The position numbers and the translations under genes were made by a program. Under the pieces are notes generated by a model. It was given only the letters and a program-made list of their open reading frames with translations, did not search any database and had not been told where the DNA came from. Source: Pseudomonadota bacterium (GTDB lineage Bacteria > Pseudomonadota > Gammaproteobacteria > Pseudomonadales > Pseudohongiellaceae). From it: a stretch of DNA of 7,038 nt. Location: contig JADFOC010000138.1 of NCBI GenBank assembly GCA_022563075.1, positions 1 to 7,038 of the forward strand. The letters are read 5' to 3'. Positions 1 through 5,811 of this stretch are shown in pieces (position 1 is the first letter of the stretch; every line of letters begins with the position of its first letter).

Positions 1-1
1 C

Positions 2-382
2 ATCGACGCCATCATCGGCTTATCCATCGTCTACAAGGCCTTCGAAAACATCGATGGCTTTAAACGGCTATTGGGTTTCGAACCCAACACCAAGATTGCG
101 GTTTTCGTGTTCGGTCTCTTTCATGGCCTGGGATTAGCGACCAAACTGCAAGAATTTAATCTGTCTGATAATGGTCTGGTTACCAACATCATCAGTTTCA
201 ACGTTGGCGTTGAAATCGGTCAGGTCCTAGCCCTGTCGGCGGTGTTTATCCTACTCAGCGTCTGGCGCAGCAGCGCCAGTTTCCTCAGACATGCTTTCGT
301 CACCAATACCGCACTGATGACCGGTGGATTTATTCTCGCCGGAATTCAAATGAGTGCTTTCTTTCTACAAACCCCTTATTAA
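2..382 (+). CDS. HupE/UreJ_2-family integral membrane protein, C-terminal part (5' end outside window)
   Basis: The reading frame is open from the first bases of the window, so this is the last 126 residues of a longer protein; the in-frame TTG at 71 is internal, not the start. The visible part begins in a hydrophobic helix with a VYKAFEN-type motif. It then has FGLFHGLGLATKL (about residues 38-50), the SFNVGVEIGQ motif, and at least two further membrane helices before the C-terminus. These motifs match the HupE/UreJ_2 family. Related HupE/UreJ proteins are linked to nickel uptake or hydrogenase/urease metallation, but the role of the HupE_UreJ_2 branch is poorly defined and no metal substrate can be assigned here. 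The gene ends 15 nt before the anchor-protein gene, so the two are probably one transcript whose promoter lies left of the window. Confidence 0.85.
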   Translation: MDAIIGLSIVYKAFENIDGFKRLLGFEPNTKIAVFVFGLFHGLGLATKLQEFNLSDNGLVTNIISFNVGVEIGQVLALSAVFILLSVWRSSASFLRHAFVTNTALMTGGFILAGIQMSAFFLQTPY

Positions 383-397
383 CCTCGGAGTTAGATC

Positions 398-964
398 GTG
401 GCCGAACCTGATACAGACTATGCGCCTTCGCCCAAAAATATAATTATTGCCTCTGTCATCGCTTTCGCCGTGGCCATGGTGGTGCTCTTTACTGCGATCC
501 TGCCAGCAGAATTCGGCAGAGATCCTTTGGGTACAGGGGAATTGCTAGGCTTAACGGCTTTATCGCAGGCAGAAAATCCGTTTGCCGAATATGCAGAAAT
601 TCACCGCGTTGACTCGGTTGAATTCGTGCTGGGTCCATTTCAGTCGGTGGAGTACAAATACCTGATGGATCTCGGCGCGCCGATGGTATTCAGCTGGATA
701 GCCGACGGTGAACTCTATTTCGATATGCACGCGGAACCTGCCGGGCTGGGTGGAGAATTTGCGGAGAGTTTTGAGCAGGGCAATGCCGATCGCCGCATGG
801 GCTCATTCCTTGCGCCGTTCACCGGCATTCATGGTTGGTTTTGGGAAAACCGGAGCTTGGAAACAATTACCGTTAAATTACACAGCGCCGGGTTCTATGT
901 GAACTCTACAGTTTTTCGCGATGGAGACAGTTTCGAAAGAACCATAGATCCTGTCGCCGAATAG
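398..964 (+). CDS. Single-pass 'transmembrane anchor' protein next to HupE/UreJ
   Basis: This encodes 188 residues from a GTG start, supported by GGAG at 387-390 with a 7-nt spacer. A short polar N-terminus is followed by one membrane helix (about residues 14-35), then LPAEFGRDPLGTG and LLGLT just outside the membrane. The remainder is a soluble, mostly beta-like periplasmic domain ending in a conserved-looking block, GIHGWFWEN (HGWFWEN at 145-151). The LPAE(F/Y)G.DP.G.G...GLT pattern and the HGWFW.N block match the family usually called 'transmembrane anchor protein', which I know as a companion of HupE/UreJ_2 genes. Topology is probably N-in with the domain in the periplasm. Its biochemical function is unknown; it may partner the membrane protein encoded upstream. 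It is co-oriented with that gene and ends before a strong terminator. Confidence 0.8.
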   Translation: MAEPDTDYAPSPKNIIIASVIAFAVAMVVLFTAILPAEFGRDPLGTGELLGLTALSQAENPFAEYAEIHRVDSVEFVLGPFQSVEYKYLMDLGAPMVFSWIADGELYFDMHAEPAGLGGEFAESFEQGNADRRMGSFLAPFTGIHGWFWENRSLETITVKLHSAGFYVNSTVFRDGDSFERTIDPVAE

Positions 965-993
965 TTCCACCACTACCCCGGTGAAACACGGAC

Positions 994-1032
994 ACAAAAA
1001 ACCCGACCACTGCCAGTGGTCGGGTTTTTTGT
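994..1032. terminator. Bidirectional rho-independent terminator
   Basis: This is a perfect inverted repeat with an 18-bp stem and 3-nt GCC loop (1012-1014). The GC-rich core CCCGACCACT (1002-1011) pairs with AGTGGTCGGG (1015-1024). It is flanked by six A on the left (996-1001) and six T on the right (1025-1030), so it gives a hairpin plus U-tract in both reading directions. It sits 29 nt after the plus-strand anchor gene and 15 nt after the minus-strand DUF6152 gene, exactly between convergent genes. Confidence 0.95.
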
Positions 1033-1047
1033 ATATAAAGCTACAGC

Positions 1048-1506
1048 TTAGTTATTATCGGGTTCAGTGGCATCGGTACCATCACGGGGAGCACCAGTAC
1101 CTGATGAGCCCATGAACAACTTACGCCCATCGGGGAAGGTAATGTCACGGCCATTGGCACGGCAGGTCGGTTCACACAGTCGGTCTTTGCTCTGGTAGCC
1201 AGTCACCACAATATCGGTGCCTATTACCAGTGTGTTACGGTTAATACCGCGACGCAGCAGCGTATTAGGTGTACCTCCTTCGACCATCCAGGGGCCTGGA
1301 TCTCGGGTGGACTCGGTATCGGTGTTATCTAGATGAATCCAGGTATGAGGATTGATCCACTCGACACGGGTGATTGGACCACCCAAGCGAACCGGCAGAT
1401 TCGCATCAAATTCAGCCGAGAACGCATGGTGCGCAATCGCTGGTGGCTTAATTGCGATAACCCCAATAGCGGTAATAGCTGCTAATGCTAATAACTTAAT
1501 TTTCAT
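1048..1506 (-). CDS. DUF6152-family exported protein
   Basis: This encodes 152 residues from the ATG at 1506. That start is preferred over the in-frame ATG at 1545 because AGGGTGA (1512-1518) lies 5 nt upstream and the signal peptide then starts cleanly. Residues 1-25 form a Sec signal peptide ending AIA, so the predicted mature protein starts His-His (26-27). The HHAFSAEFD start, the GGPITRVEWINPHTWIHLD block (42-60) and the RANGRDITFPDGRKLFMGSSG block (116-136) match DUF6152, a periplasmic family of unknown function. A CEPTC pair (111-115) could form a disulfide or bind a metal. The tail after about residue 137 is polar and probably disordered. It shares its strand with the upstream lipoprotein gene, 179 nt away, but has its own promoter-like sequence. 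Confidence 0.8.
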   Translation of the reverse strand: MKIKLLALAAITAIGVIAIKPPAIAHHAFSAEFDANLPVRLGGPITRVEWINPHTWIHLDNTDTESTRDPGPWMVEGGTPNTLLRRGINRNTLVIGTDIVVTGYQSKDRLCEPTCRANGRDITFPDGRKLFMGSSGTGAPRDGTDATEPDNN

Positions 1507-1511
1507 ATAGT

Positions 1512-1518
1512 TCACCCT
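1512..1518 (-). promoter_or_regulatory. Ribosome binding site fixing the DUF6152 start
   Basis: AGGGTGA on the minus strand stands 5 nt before the ATG at 1504-1506. The alternative upstream ATG at 1543-1545 has no comparable site and would add 13 charged or polar residues before the signal peptide. Confidence 0.65.
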
Positions 1519-1616
1519 ATTTTTAACTTGAAATACCTTGAGCATTCTCTGAAGGAACCGGACCTTGGATGCTCAAGACACCACATAAATCGGTTAAGCG
1601 CTCAGATAATCTCTAT

Positions 1617-1644
1617 TTTATACAATGGCTCGCCATAATTCCAA
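1617..1644 (-). promoter_or_regulatory. Candidate sigma70 promoter for the DUF6152 gene
   Basis: On the minus strand, TTGGAA (1639-1644) is followed by a 16-nt spacer and TATAAA (1617-1622). A start site near 1610 would give a leader of about 100 nt. Each hexamer differs from consensus at one or two positions. No convincing terminator separates this from the upstream lipoprotein gene: there is only a 4-bp CGCT/AGCG stem at 1653-1666. Read-through from that gene is therefore also possible. Confidence 0.4.
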
Positions 1645-1685
1645 GCAGAATGCGCTAAAACGAGCGTTTTTTCACTTAATATCGC

Positions 1686-2576
1686 TTAGAAACCCAGTTC
1701 TGACTCTCTACCCTTACGGTATTTGCCGTACATGAGTTCTTCGACAAATTCTACGCACTTAAACTGTGGCAACTCGAAGTTTTCTTCGAGGCGACGATAC
1801 AGAGGCATCTTGATGGTCCAGGGTCGTTCGAAGATATCCGGATCTTCCATCGTCGCCGTGTACCGGATGACATTTTCACTGACCATGTCGTAGCGCTCGG
1901 TCACTTTCAATTTCCAGGTATGGTAGTTGCCTGCACGATCGAACCAGGTACTATCATTCAGGCCACTGACTTCCACTACCCAGGTATCGCCTTCCCAGTA
2001 ACCCCAGGACTGACCCATCCAGGAATCCAGCGGCGCTTCACCCGGATCTTCCAGGAATACGTTCCGCACCGCGCCGGCGAATGAGTAAGCGATGAAGAAG
2101 GCGCTTTCACTCTGAAAAATCTGGAACGGATGAGGTACATAGGTAGCTCTGGGTACGCCGGGCATGTAGCACTTGATTTCCGGGTCGCTGGTTAAGTAGT
2201 TGGTGCGATTCTCGTCACGTTTAGCCAACGCCTCTGGTTTATAGGGAATGGTTCCCCCTTCTACCACACCGAAACTTGCAGGCACGGCGCCAACGGCACC
2301 TAAGGCCACAACTTCAGGACCGGGAACCGGCACGAAATCACCCGGTACCAGATGATTGGCTGCCTTCGGTGGGGCCGCTTCAAGATTATCATTGGCATTC
2401 ATCAGCACCTGCCAGATACCATTCAAATCCGGCTTGCCATTGGGTCCTCGAGGAATATCGCTGCCGGCTGCTTCTGCGGCCTCGACAACTTGTGATGATT
2501 GGCTCTCGGTTGTTTCGCTGGGCGAACAACCGATCAAGAGTACTGGAATTGCGAGCAGCAGCCACTGAATCTTCAT
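1686..2576 (-). CDS. Outer-membrane lipoprotein of an uncharacterised 'GKPDLNGIW' family
   Basis: This encodes 296 residues from ATG, with AAGGTAGA upstream as a ribosome site. Residues 1-17 are a lipoprotein signal ending LIGC, with Cys17 as the lipidated residue; Ser at +2 favours the outer membrane under the Lol rule. A polar linker (18-40) leads to RGPNGKPDLNGIWQ (43-56), then DPEIKCYMPGVPR (131-143, Cys136), a PHPFQIFQ block, a Trp-rich stretch (WMGQSWGYWEGDTWVVEVSGLND region) and a second lone cysteine (Cys274) near the C-terminus. The order PDG/NGKPDLNGIW, DP..KC.P.GVPR and GYWEGDTLVV...ND.TW is typical of a large family of unknown function, expanded in Acidobacteria and also found in marine proteobacteria. 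No enzyme activity is known to me. It is divergent from the polyester-hydrolase gene and sits upstream of the DUF6152 gene on the same strand. Confidence 0.75.
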   Translation of the reverse strand: MKIQWLLLAIPVLLIGCSPSETTESQSSQVVEAAEAAGSDIPRGPNGKPDLNGIWQVLMNANDNLEAAPPKAANHLVPGDFVPVPGPEVVALGAVGAVPASFGVVEGGTIPYKPEALAKRDENRTNYLTSDPEIKCYMPGVPRATYVPHPFQIFQSESAFFIAYSFAGAVRNVFLEDPGEAPLDSWMGQSWGYWEGDTWVVEVSGLNDSTWFDRAGNYHTWKLKVTERYDMVSENVIRYTATMEDPDIFERPWTIKMPLYRRLEENFELPQFKCVEFVEELMYGKYRKGRESELGF

Positions 2577-2627
2577 AGTTCTACCTTTATTGCTTTAATT
2601 AGTTTTGCTCCCCTATGAGGAGCCACG

Positions 2628-2657
2628 ATTCAACCATCTTAACTTAGAGTGTGTCAA
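2628..2657 (-). promoter_or_regulatory. Candidate sigma70 promoter for the lipoprotein gene
   Basis: On the minus strand a perfect -35 TTGACA (2652-2657) is followed by an 18-nt spacer and TTGAAT (2628-2633), a 4/6 match to the -10 consensus. The start site would be near 2621, giving a leader of about 45 nt. In the opposite direction I see only a weak pair, TTGCAG (2759-2764) and TAACCT (2782-2787), upstream of the hydrolase gene. No clear operator repeat was found in this divergent 243-nt region. Confidence 0.5.
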
Positions 2658-2807
2658 GCCAATAGCACCGAATTAGCTAGGCTGGAAAGCATTATCGATG
2701 GCGGCTTGAAGGTAGCAATCAGCCAGTCAATTACCTCTCAAATATCCATGATTGGTCGTTGCAGTATTTTGCTTACTACACTAACCTGCGCCTTCATTTA
2801 ATTGTGC

Positions 2808-2812
2808 GAGGG
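2808..2812 (+). promoter_or_regulatory. Ribosome binding site fixing the hydrolase start
   Basis: GAGGG lies 7 nt before the ATG at 2820. This supports that ATG over the in-frame TTG at 2802, which would place the site inside the coding region and add six residues in front of the signal peptide. Confidence 0.75.
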
Positions 2813-2819
2813 CAAGACA

Positions 2820-3689
2820 ATGCCAGCTAAATCACTCAGAATTTCTTTGCTCGTCATCCTGGTCTTGCTGACTTCCGCTTACACCGACAGCAGTGGCGTA
2901 GCGGCGGCTGAGGAGACCATTAACTTTGCGGCCTTGGCGGTAGATGGACCCTATGAAATTCGTGCCTATTCGTCTTTTCCGGAGGTCACCGAATTCGGCG
3001 ATGCCACCATTTATTATCCGCTGGCTACCGAAGCTGCGATTGGCGGCGTTGCTATTGCGCCGGGTTTCACCGAATCGCAGAGGCACATCAACTGGTGGGG
3101 CCCCAGACTCGCCTCACACGGCTATGCGGTATTGGTGCTCAATACCAATGAAGTGAGGGAGTCCCCCTCTCTGCGAGGCGATGCCCTGATTGCCGCAGTA
3201 AGATTGTTAAAGGCAGAGAACAGCCGATCGGCGAGTCCACTAAACGGCCGCATCGATGTTAACAAGATGGCTATCATGGGCCATTCGATGGGCGGCGGTG
3301 GTACCTTGATTGCCGCCAATAACCACAGTGACGAAATCCAGGCCGCGATCCCGTTTACGCCCTGGCAGCCTGACGGTGTCTTCGATCAGATCGCGGTACC
3401 TACTCTGGTGATTGCCGGTTCCAACGATTCAATCGCCGCTGTAGACGCACATGCTTGGCCTCACTATCAGAGCATCCCCTCGTCGACCCCCAGTGTCTAT
3501 ATGGAAATCGAAGGTGGCAATCATTTTCTGGCCAACTCAAATGGTCCCGACCTGGGTACGGTTAGCCGCTACGGTATTGCCTGGCTGAAGCTTTATCTGG
3601 ATGGTGATGAACGCTATCGAGAATTTATCTTTGGCGATTCGCAGAAAATAGATGCAGCAAAATTTTCACGCTACATCACTAATCCCTAA
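2820..3689 (+). CDS. Secreted PETase/cutinase-like polyester hydrolase (alpha/beta hydrolase)
   Basis: This encodes 289 residues from ATG. Residues 1-30 form a Sec signal peptide ending AAA. The rest aligns by eye along its whole length with IsPETase and actinobacterial cutinases such as TfCut2. Shared blocks include GPYEIRAY (43-50), TIYYP (63-67), PGFTESQ (81-87), WWGPRLASHG (92-101), GHSMGGGG (154-161), TPW (180-182), SNDSIAAV (201-208) and GGNHFLAN (232-239). The predicted triad is Ser156, Asp203 and His235, with Phe83 and Met157 at the oxyanion site and Trp182 as the clamp tryptophan. The family hydrolyses ester bonds in polyesters (cutin, aliphatic polyesters, sometimes PET) outside the cell; actual substrates here are unknown, and a lipase or other esterase role is possible. 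The mature protein has no cysteine, so neither family disulfide can form. His155, His211 and Phe236 are cutinase-like. No strong promoter or terminator is visible. Confidence 0.88.
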   Translation: MPAKSLRISLLVILVLLTSAYTDSSGVAAAEETINFAALAVDGPYEIRAYSSFPEVTEFGDATIYYPLATEAAIGGVAIAPGFTESQRHINWWGPRLASHGYAVLVLNTNEVRESPSLRGDALIAAVRLLKAENSRSASPLNGRIDVNKMAIMGHSMGGGGTLIAANNHSDEIQAAIPFTPWQPDGVFDQIAVPTLVIAGSNDSIAAVDAHAWPHYQSIPSSTPSVYMEIEGGNHFLANSNGPDLGTVSRYGIAWLKLYLDGDERYREFIFGDSQKIDAAKFSRYITNP

Positions 3690-3745
3690 ACACGAGCGTG
3701 GCATTCATCACTTGCTCAGCGGTACTAACTGGCGACTTCTAAGGA

Positions 3746-3778
3746 GTCTCTGATCAACCGGGTTAAAAATCAGGAGAC
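3746..3778. other. Imperfect hairpin downstream of the hydrolase gene
   Basis: GTCTCTGAT (3746-3754) pairs with ATCAGGAGAC (3769-3778) with one bulged G and a 14-nt loop that itself contains AACCGGGTT. There is no T-tract, so it is not a standard terminator. It overlaps the end of the transporter remnant and may be without function. Confidence 0.3.
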
Positions 3779-4151
3779 CGACAGCTTTAGCATCCCCGCT
3801 ATGAAGAAGGAGATCCCGGAAAATTAGATGGCGTTAGCTTCAGCCGTAAATTTTGCCAACGGCTATGTCATGATAACTGGCCCAATAATGACTATTATGC
3901 TGTTGAGACTGCTTAAAGCGCCTTGCAATTCACCCTGGGCGTTCACCGGTATCTGGTTGGTCATGCTGGATTGCATCGCCGGCGTCACCAATCCCGACAA
4001 CTCCGGTAGCCAGCGATTCTGGAAGCTCCGGAGAGGCTGACTGAAGTGAGCCAATAATTAACTGTGGCATCACCGGTAGCATGAGACCAAACCCGATGGC
4101 GTCGATTAGCATTACAATCACTATGCAAGTGGGGAGCGTGGCGATTACGGC
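3773..4151 (-). pseudogene. Remnant of a TetA-like MFS transporter (internal deletion, frameshift, stop codons)
   Basis: On the minus strand, 4151-4055 encodes a first-helix segment with MLIDAIGFGLMLPVMPQLI, typical of the N-terminus of tetracycline-resistance-type MFS transporters. In another frame, 4015-3866 encodes GLVTPAMQSSM, NAQGELQGALSSL and IIGPVIMT, the pattern of the tenth to eleventh helix region (about residue 330 in a 400-residue protein). That frame then meets TAG (3863-3865), continues with PLAKFTAEANAI, meets TAA (3824-3826), continues with FSGISFFIAG, and ends at TGA (3770-3772). The continuing similarity past two stops shows decay rather than a short gene. About 270-300 central codons are missing between the two parts. 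The original was probably a drug or metabolite exporter. Together with the hairpin and the short flanks, this accounts for the gene-free stretch 3690-4171. Confidence 0.75.
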
Positions 4152-4171
4152 TTAGATCGACTGGCAGGGGC

Positions 4172-5536
4172 TTAATTGACGCTAATCATCGAGACGAAAT
4201 CTTCATACTTGCCACCTGCAGTGCGCGCAATAACCTCATGATAAGTAATTTCCACCGCAAAAGGATGGCCGAGACGCGTTATTAAAACCTGCTTTATACC
4301 TGCCTCTTGCTCGGCTGATAATTTTTCGTCCACTACCAGTTTCAATTCGATCAGATCCAATCGTCTTTGCACCACCTGAAACTGCCGAAGTGGCGCAATT
4401 TCCATGAATTTAGCGAAACCAAAATTCGGCCAACGCTTATTACCATCGGGTAGCTGCAGCATGTTCCTGACACGTCCGTGGATTCGACGCAGTACCGGCA
4501 AGCTGCGTCCACAACTGCACGCTTCTCCCATCTCGCCATAGTCACCAATGTCATATCGAATAAGCGGTGTCGCATAATTTCTCAAACTGGTCACCAGGAT
4601 CTTGCCTACCTCATTCGATTCGCAGGCCGAGCCGTCTTCTCTTACAACTTCCACCAACACACTCTCCGACTGAATGTGGTAGTGCTCATTCAGAGGACAT
4701 TGAATAGCAATATAGCCCACCTCCTGAGTGCTATAGAAGTCAACCAGATGTGCATTAAATTCAACTTGAGCCAGTTGTCTCAATTCATCCGTTACGGTTT
4801 CTCCCACGGTTCGGACCTCTCTCAACTCCGGGAACTTGATAGCCTGCCGCTGGGCCTCGCGTAATAATGCCATCAGGTTCGATGGATGTGACATCAGATA
4901 AGCAGGTTTGATTTTCTGAAGCCATCTCAGTTGGTCGGCAATGTCTGCACTACTGTTCAAATAGAAACCCAAACCTGTCTTATAGAATTGATTGATCGGC
5001 ATTCCCCAGTCTTCAAATTCGATTCCCGCCGGTGCCAATCCGATCGGGTCAGAGTGCCAACGAATCGCTGCCATAATCCTGCTGTGGTCACGCTGGTGCC
5101 ATAGCTGTTCTCGCATATTGATGGCGTTCCATAGCATCGACGTCAGCCCCGTGCCACGCACCTTAACCGGTGTGGCGGTTGAACCCGAAGTCATTATTTC
5201 ACTAGTCTTACCATGATTTTCCGGTAGCTGGCTGCAATCGATGGTGTCGTTGTATTCCTGCAAATCCCTTCGAGTGAGAATAGGTAGCATCCTAAAATTT
5301 TCGAGCTCCAGGCGATTTACGTCCAAGTTTCGAAATCGTTCTCGGTAAAACGGAGAATATAAGATCGAATAGGCGACTACCCTCCTTAACTGATGCAACT
5401 GACCCCTAACAAGTTGTTTAGATGACCACCACTGTGATTCATTCAGTTGTTGCAACAACGAATACAACACCGCATCCTGTTGCCGAGATTGTATCGGGGT
5501 GGGTATTTGCTCTGTGTTGGGTTCTTTACCAGACAT
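4172..5536 (-). CDS. PaaK/CapK-type AMP-forming CoA ligase-like protein
   Basis: This encodes 454 residues from the ATG at 5536. An in-frame TTG at 5575 would add 13 residues; neither start has a strong ribosome site, so the start is uncertain. It is a member of the phenylacetate-CoA ligase (PaaK/CapK) branch of the adenylate-forming superfamily. The YSPFYRERF segment (60-68) is typical of the N-terminus. The nucleotide-binding loop is MTSGSTATPVKV (115-126), with Ala where the usual motif has Gly (TSGSTG). YSTQE (268-272), IRYDIGD (326-332) and GGK (441-443, with the candidate catalytic Lys443) follow. Cys280, His285/His287 and C-S-CGR (340-344) lie where many relatives carry a zinc-like site. 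The reaction expected is ATP-dependent activation of a carboxylate to acyl-AMP and then a thioester. The substrate cannot be told: aromatic acid, fatty acid and surface-polysaccharide modification are all possible. It is cytoplasmic, with no signal peptide. Confidence 0.82.
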   Translation of the reverse strand: MSGKEPNTEQIPTPIQSRQQDAVLYSLLQQLNESQWWSSKQLVRGQLHQLRRVVAYSILYSPFYRERFRNLDVNRLELENFRMLPILTRRDLQEYNDTIDCSQLPENHGKTSEIMTSGSTATPVKVRGTGLTSMLWNAINMREQLWHQRDHSRIMAAIRWHSDPIGLAPAGIEFEDWGMPINQFYKTGLGFYLNSSADIADQLRWLQKIKPAYLMSHPSNLMALLREAQRQAIKFPELREVRTVGETVTDELRQLAQVEFNAHLVDFYSTQEVGYIAIQCPLNEHYHIQSESVLVEVVREDGSACESNEVGKILVTSLRNYATPLIRYDIGDYGEMGEACSCGRSLPVLRRIHGRVRNMLQLPDGNKRWPNFGFAKFMEIAPLRQFQVVQRRLDLIELKLVVDEKLSAEQEAGIKQVLITRLGHPFAVEITYHEVIARTAGGKYEDFVSMISVN

Positions 5537-5707
5537 GAATAATAACTGAACCTGTTTGGCCGCCGTAGAAGTCAACTTCTCTGCGCGGGTTGGAATTCAC
5601 TAGCGGATGGGCATCAGCAAGATTAAGACTATTAAGGCGCCTTTGAATAAGGACAACACCGCCGAACCGACGAACGGAAAGTCGTCGGGAAGCGGCATTT
5701 TCTGCTT

Positions 5708-5783
5708 ATTCGAGCTCCCTCGCCGAACACTTCTGTGCGCGCCACCGTAGCAGTACTGGTTTTGCTGAGGGGTTAGCTCGAAT
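5708..5783. repeat. Separated inverted repeat ATTCGAGCT / AGCTCGAAT in intergenic DNA
   Basis: ATTCGAGCT (5708-5716) and its exact complement AGCTCGAAT (5775-5783) flank 58 nt. Next to each arm the pairing can be extended with small bulges (CCCTC followed by GC on the left, GC then GAGGG on the right). It lies in the 275-nt gap between the ligase start and the end of the GMC gene. It has no T-tract. It could be a weak hairpin, a protein site or chance; the rest of this gap shows no gene I can support. Confidence 0.3.
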
Positions 5784-5811
5784 TTTCGGGCGCACCGGTG
5801 AAATATCCAGG

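Noticed and set aside
1653..1670. Possible terminator (CGCT/AGCG stem followed by six T)
   Set aside because: The stem is only 4 bp, and the T-tract lies on the plus strand, where no gene ends; it cannot serve the minus-strand lipoprotein gene.
2276..2578. Open frame of 100 codons on the plus strand
   Set aside because: It is antisense to the lipoprotein gene, is rich in Arg, Pro and Gln, and has no signal or domain.
3828..4040. Open frame of 70 codons on the plus strand between the hydrolase and ligase genes
   Set aside because: The opposite strand carries clear MFS transporter similarity in decayed form, so the plus-strand frame is a by-product.
4478..4864. Open frame of 128 codons on the plus strand
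   Set aside because: It is antisense to the PaaK-like ligase, whose motifs are intact across this stretch; the translation resembles no family.
5607..5750. Possible small protein of 47 codons on the plus strand starting at ATG 5607
   Set aside because: There is no good ribosome site and no recognisable sequence; it does not rise above chance in a 275-nt gap.
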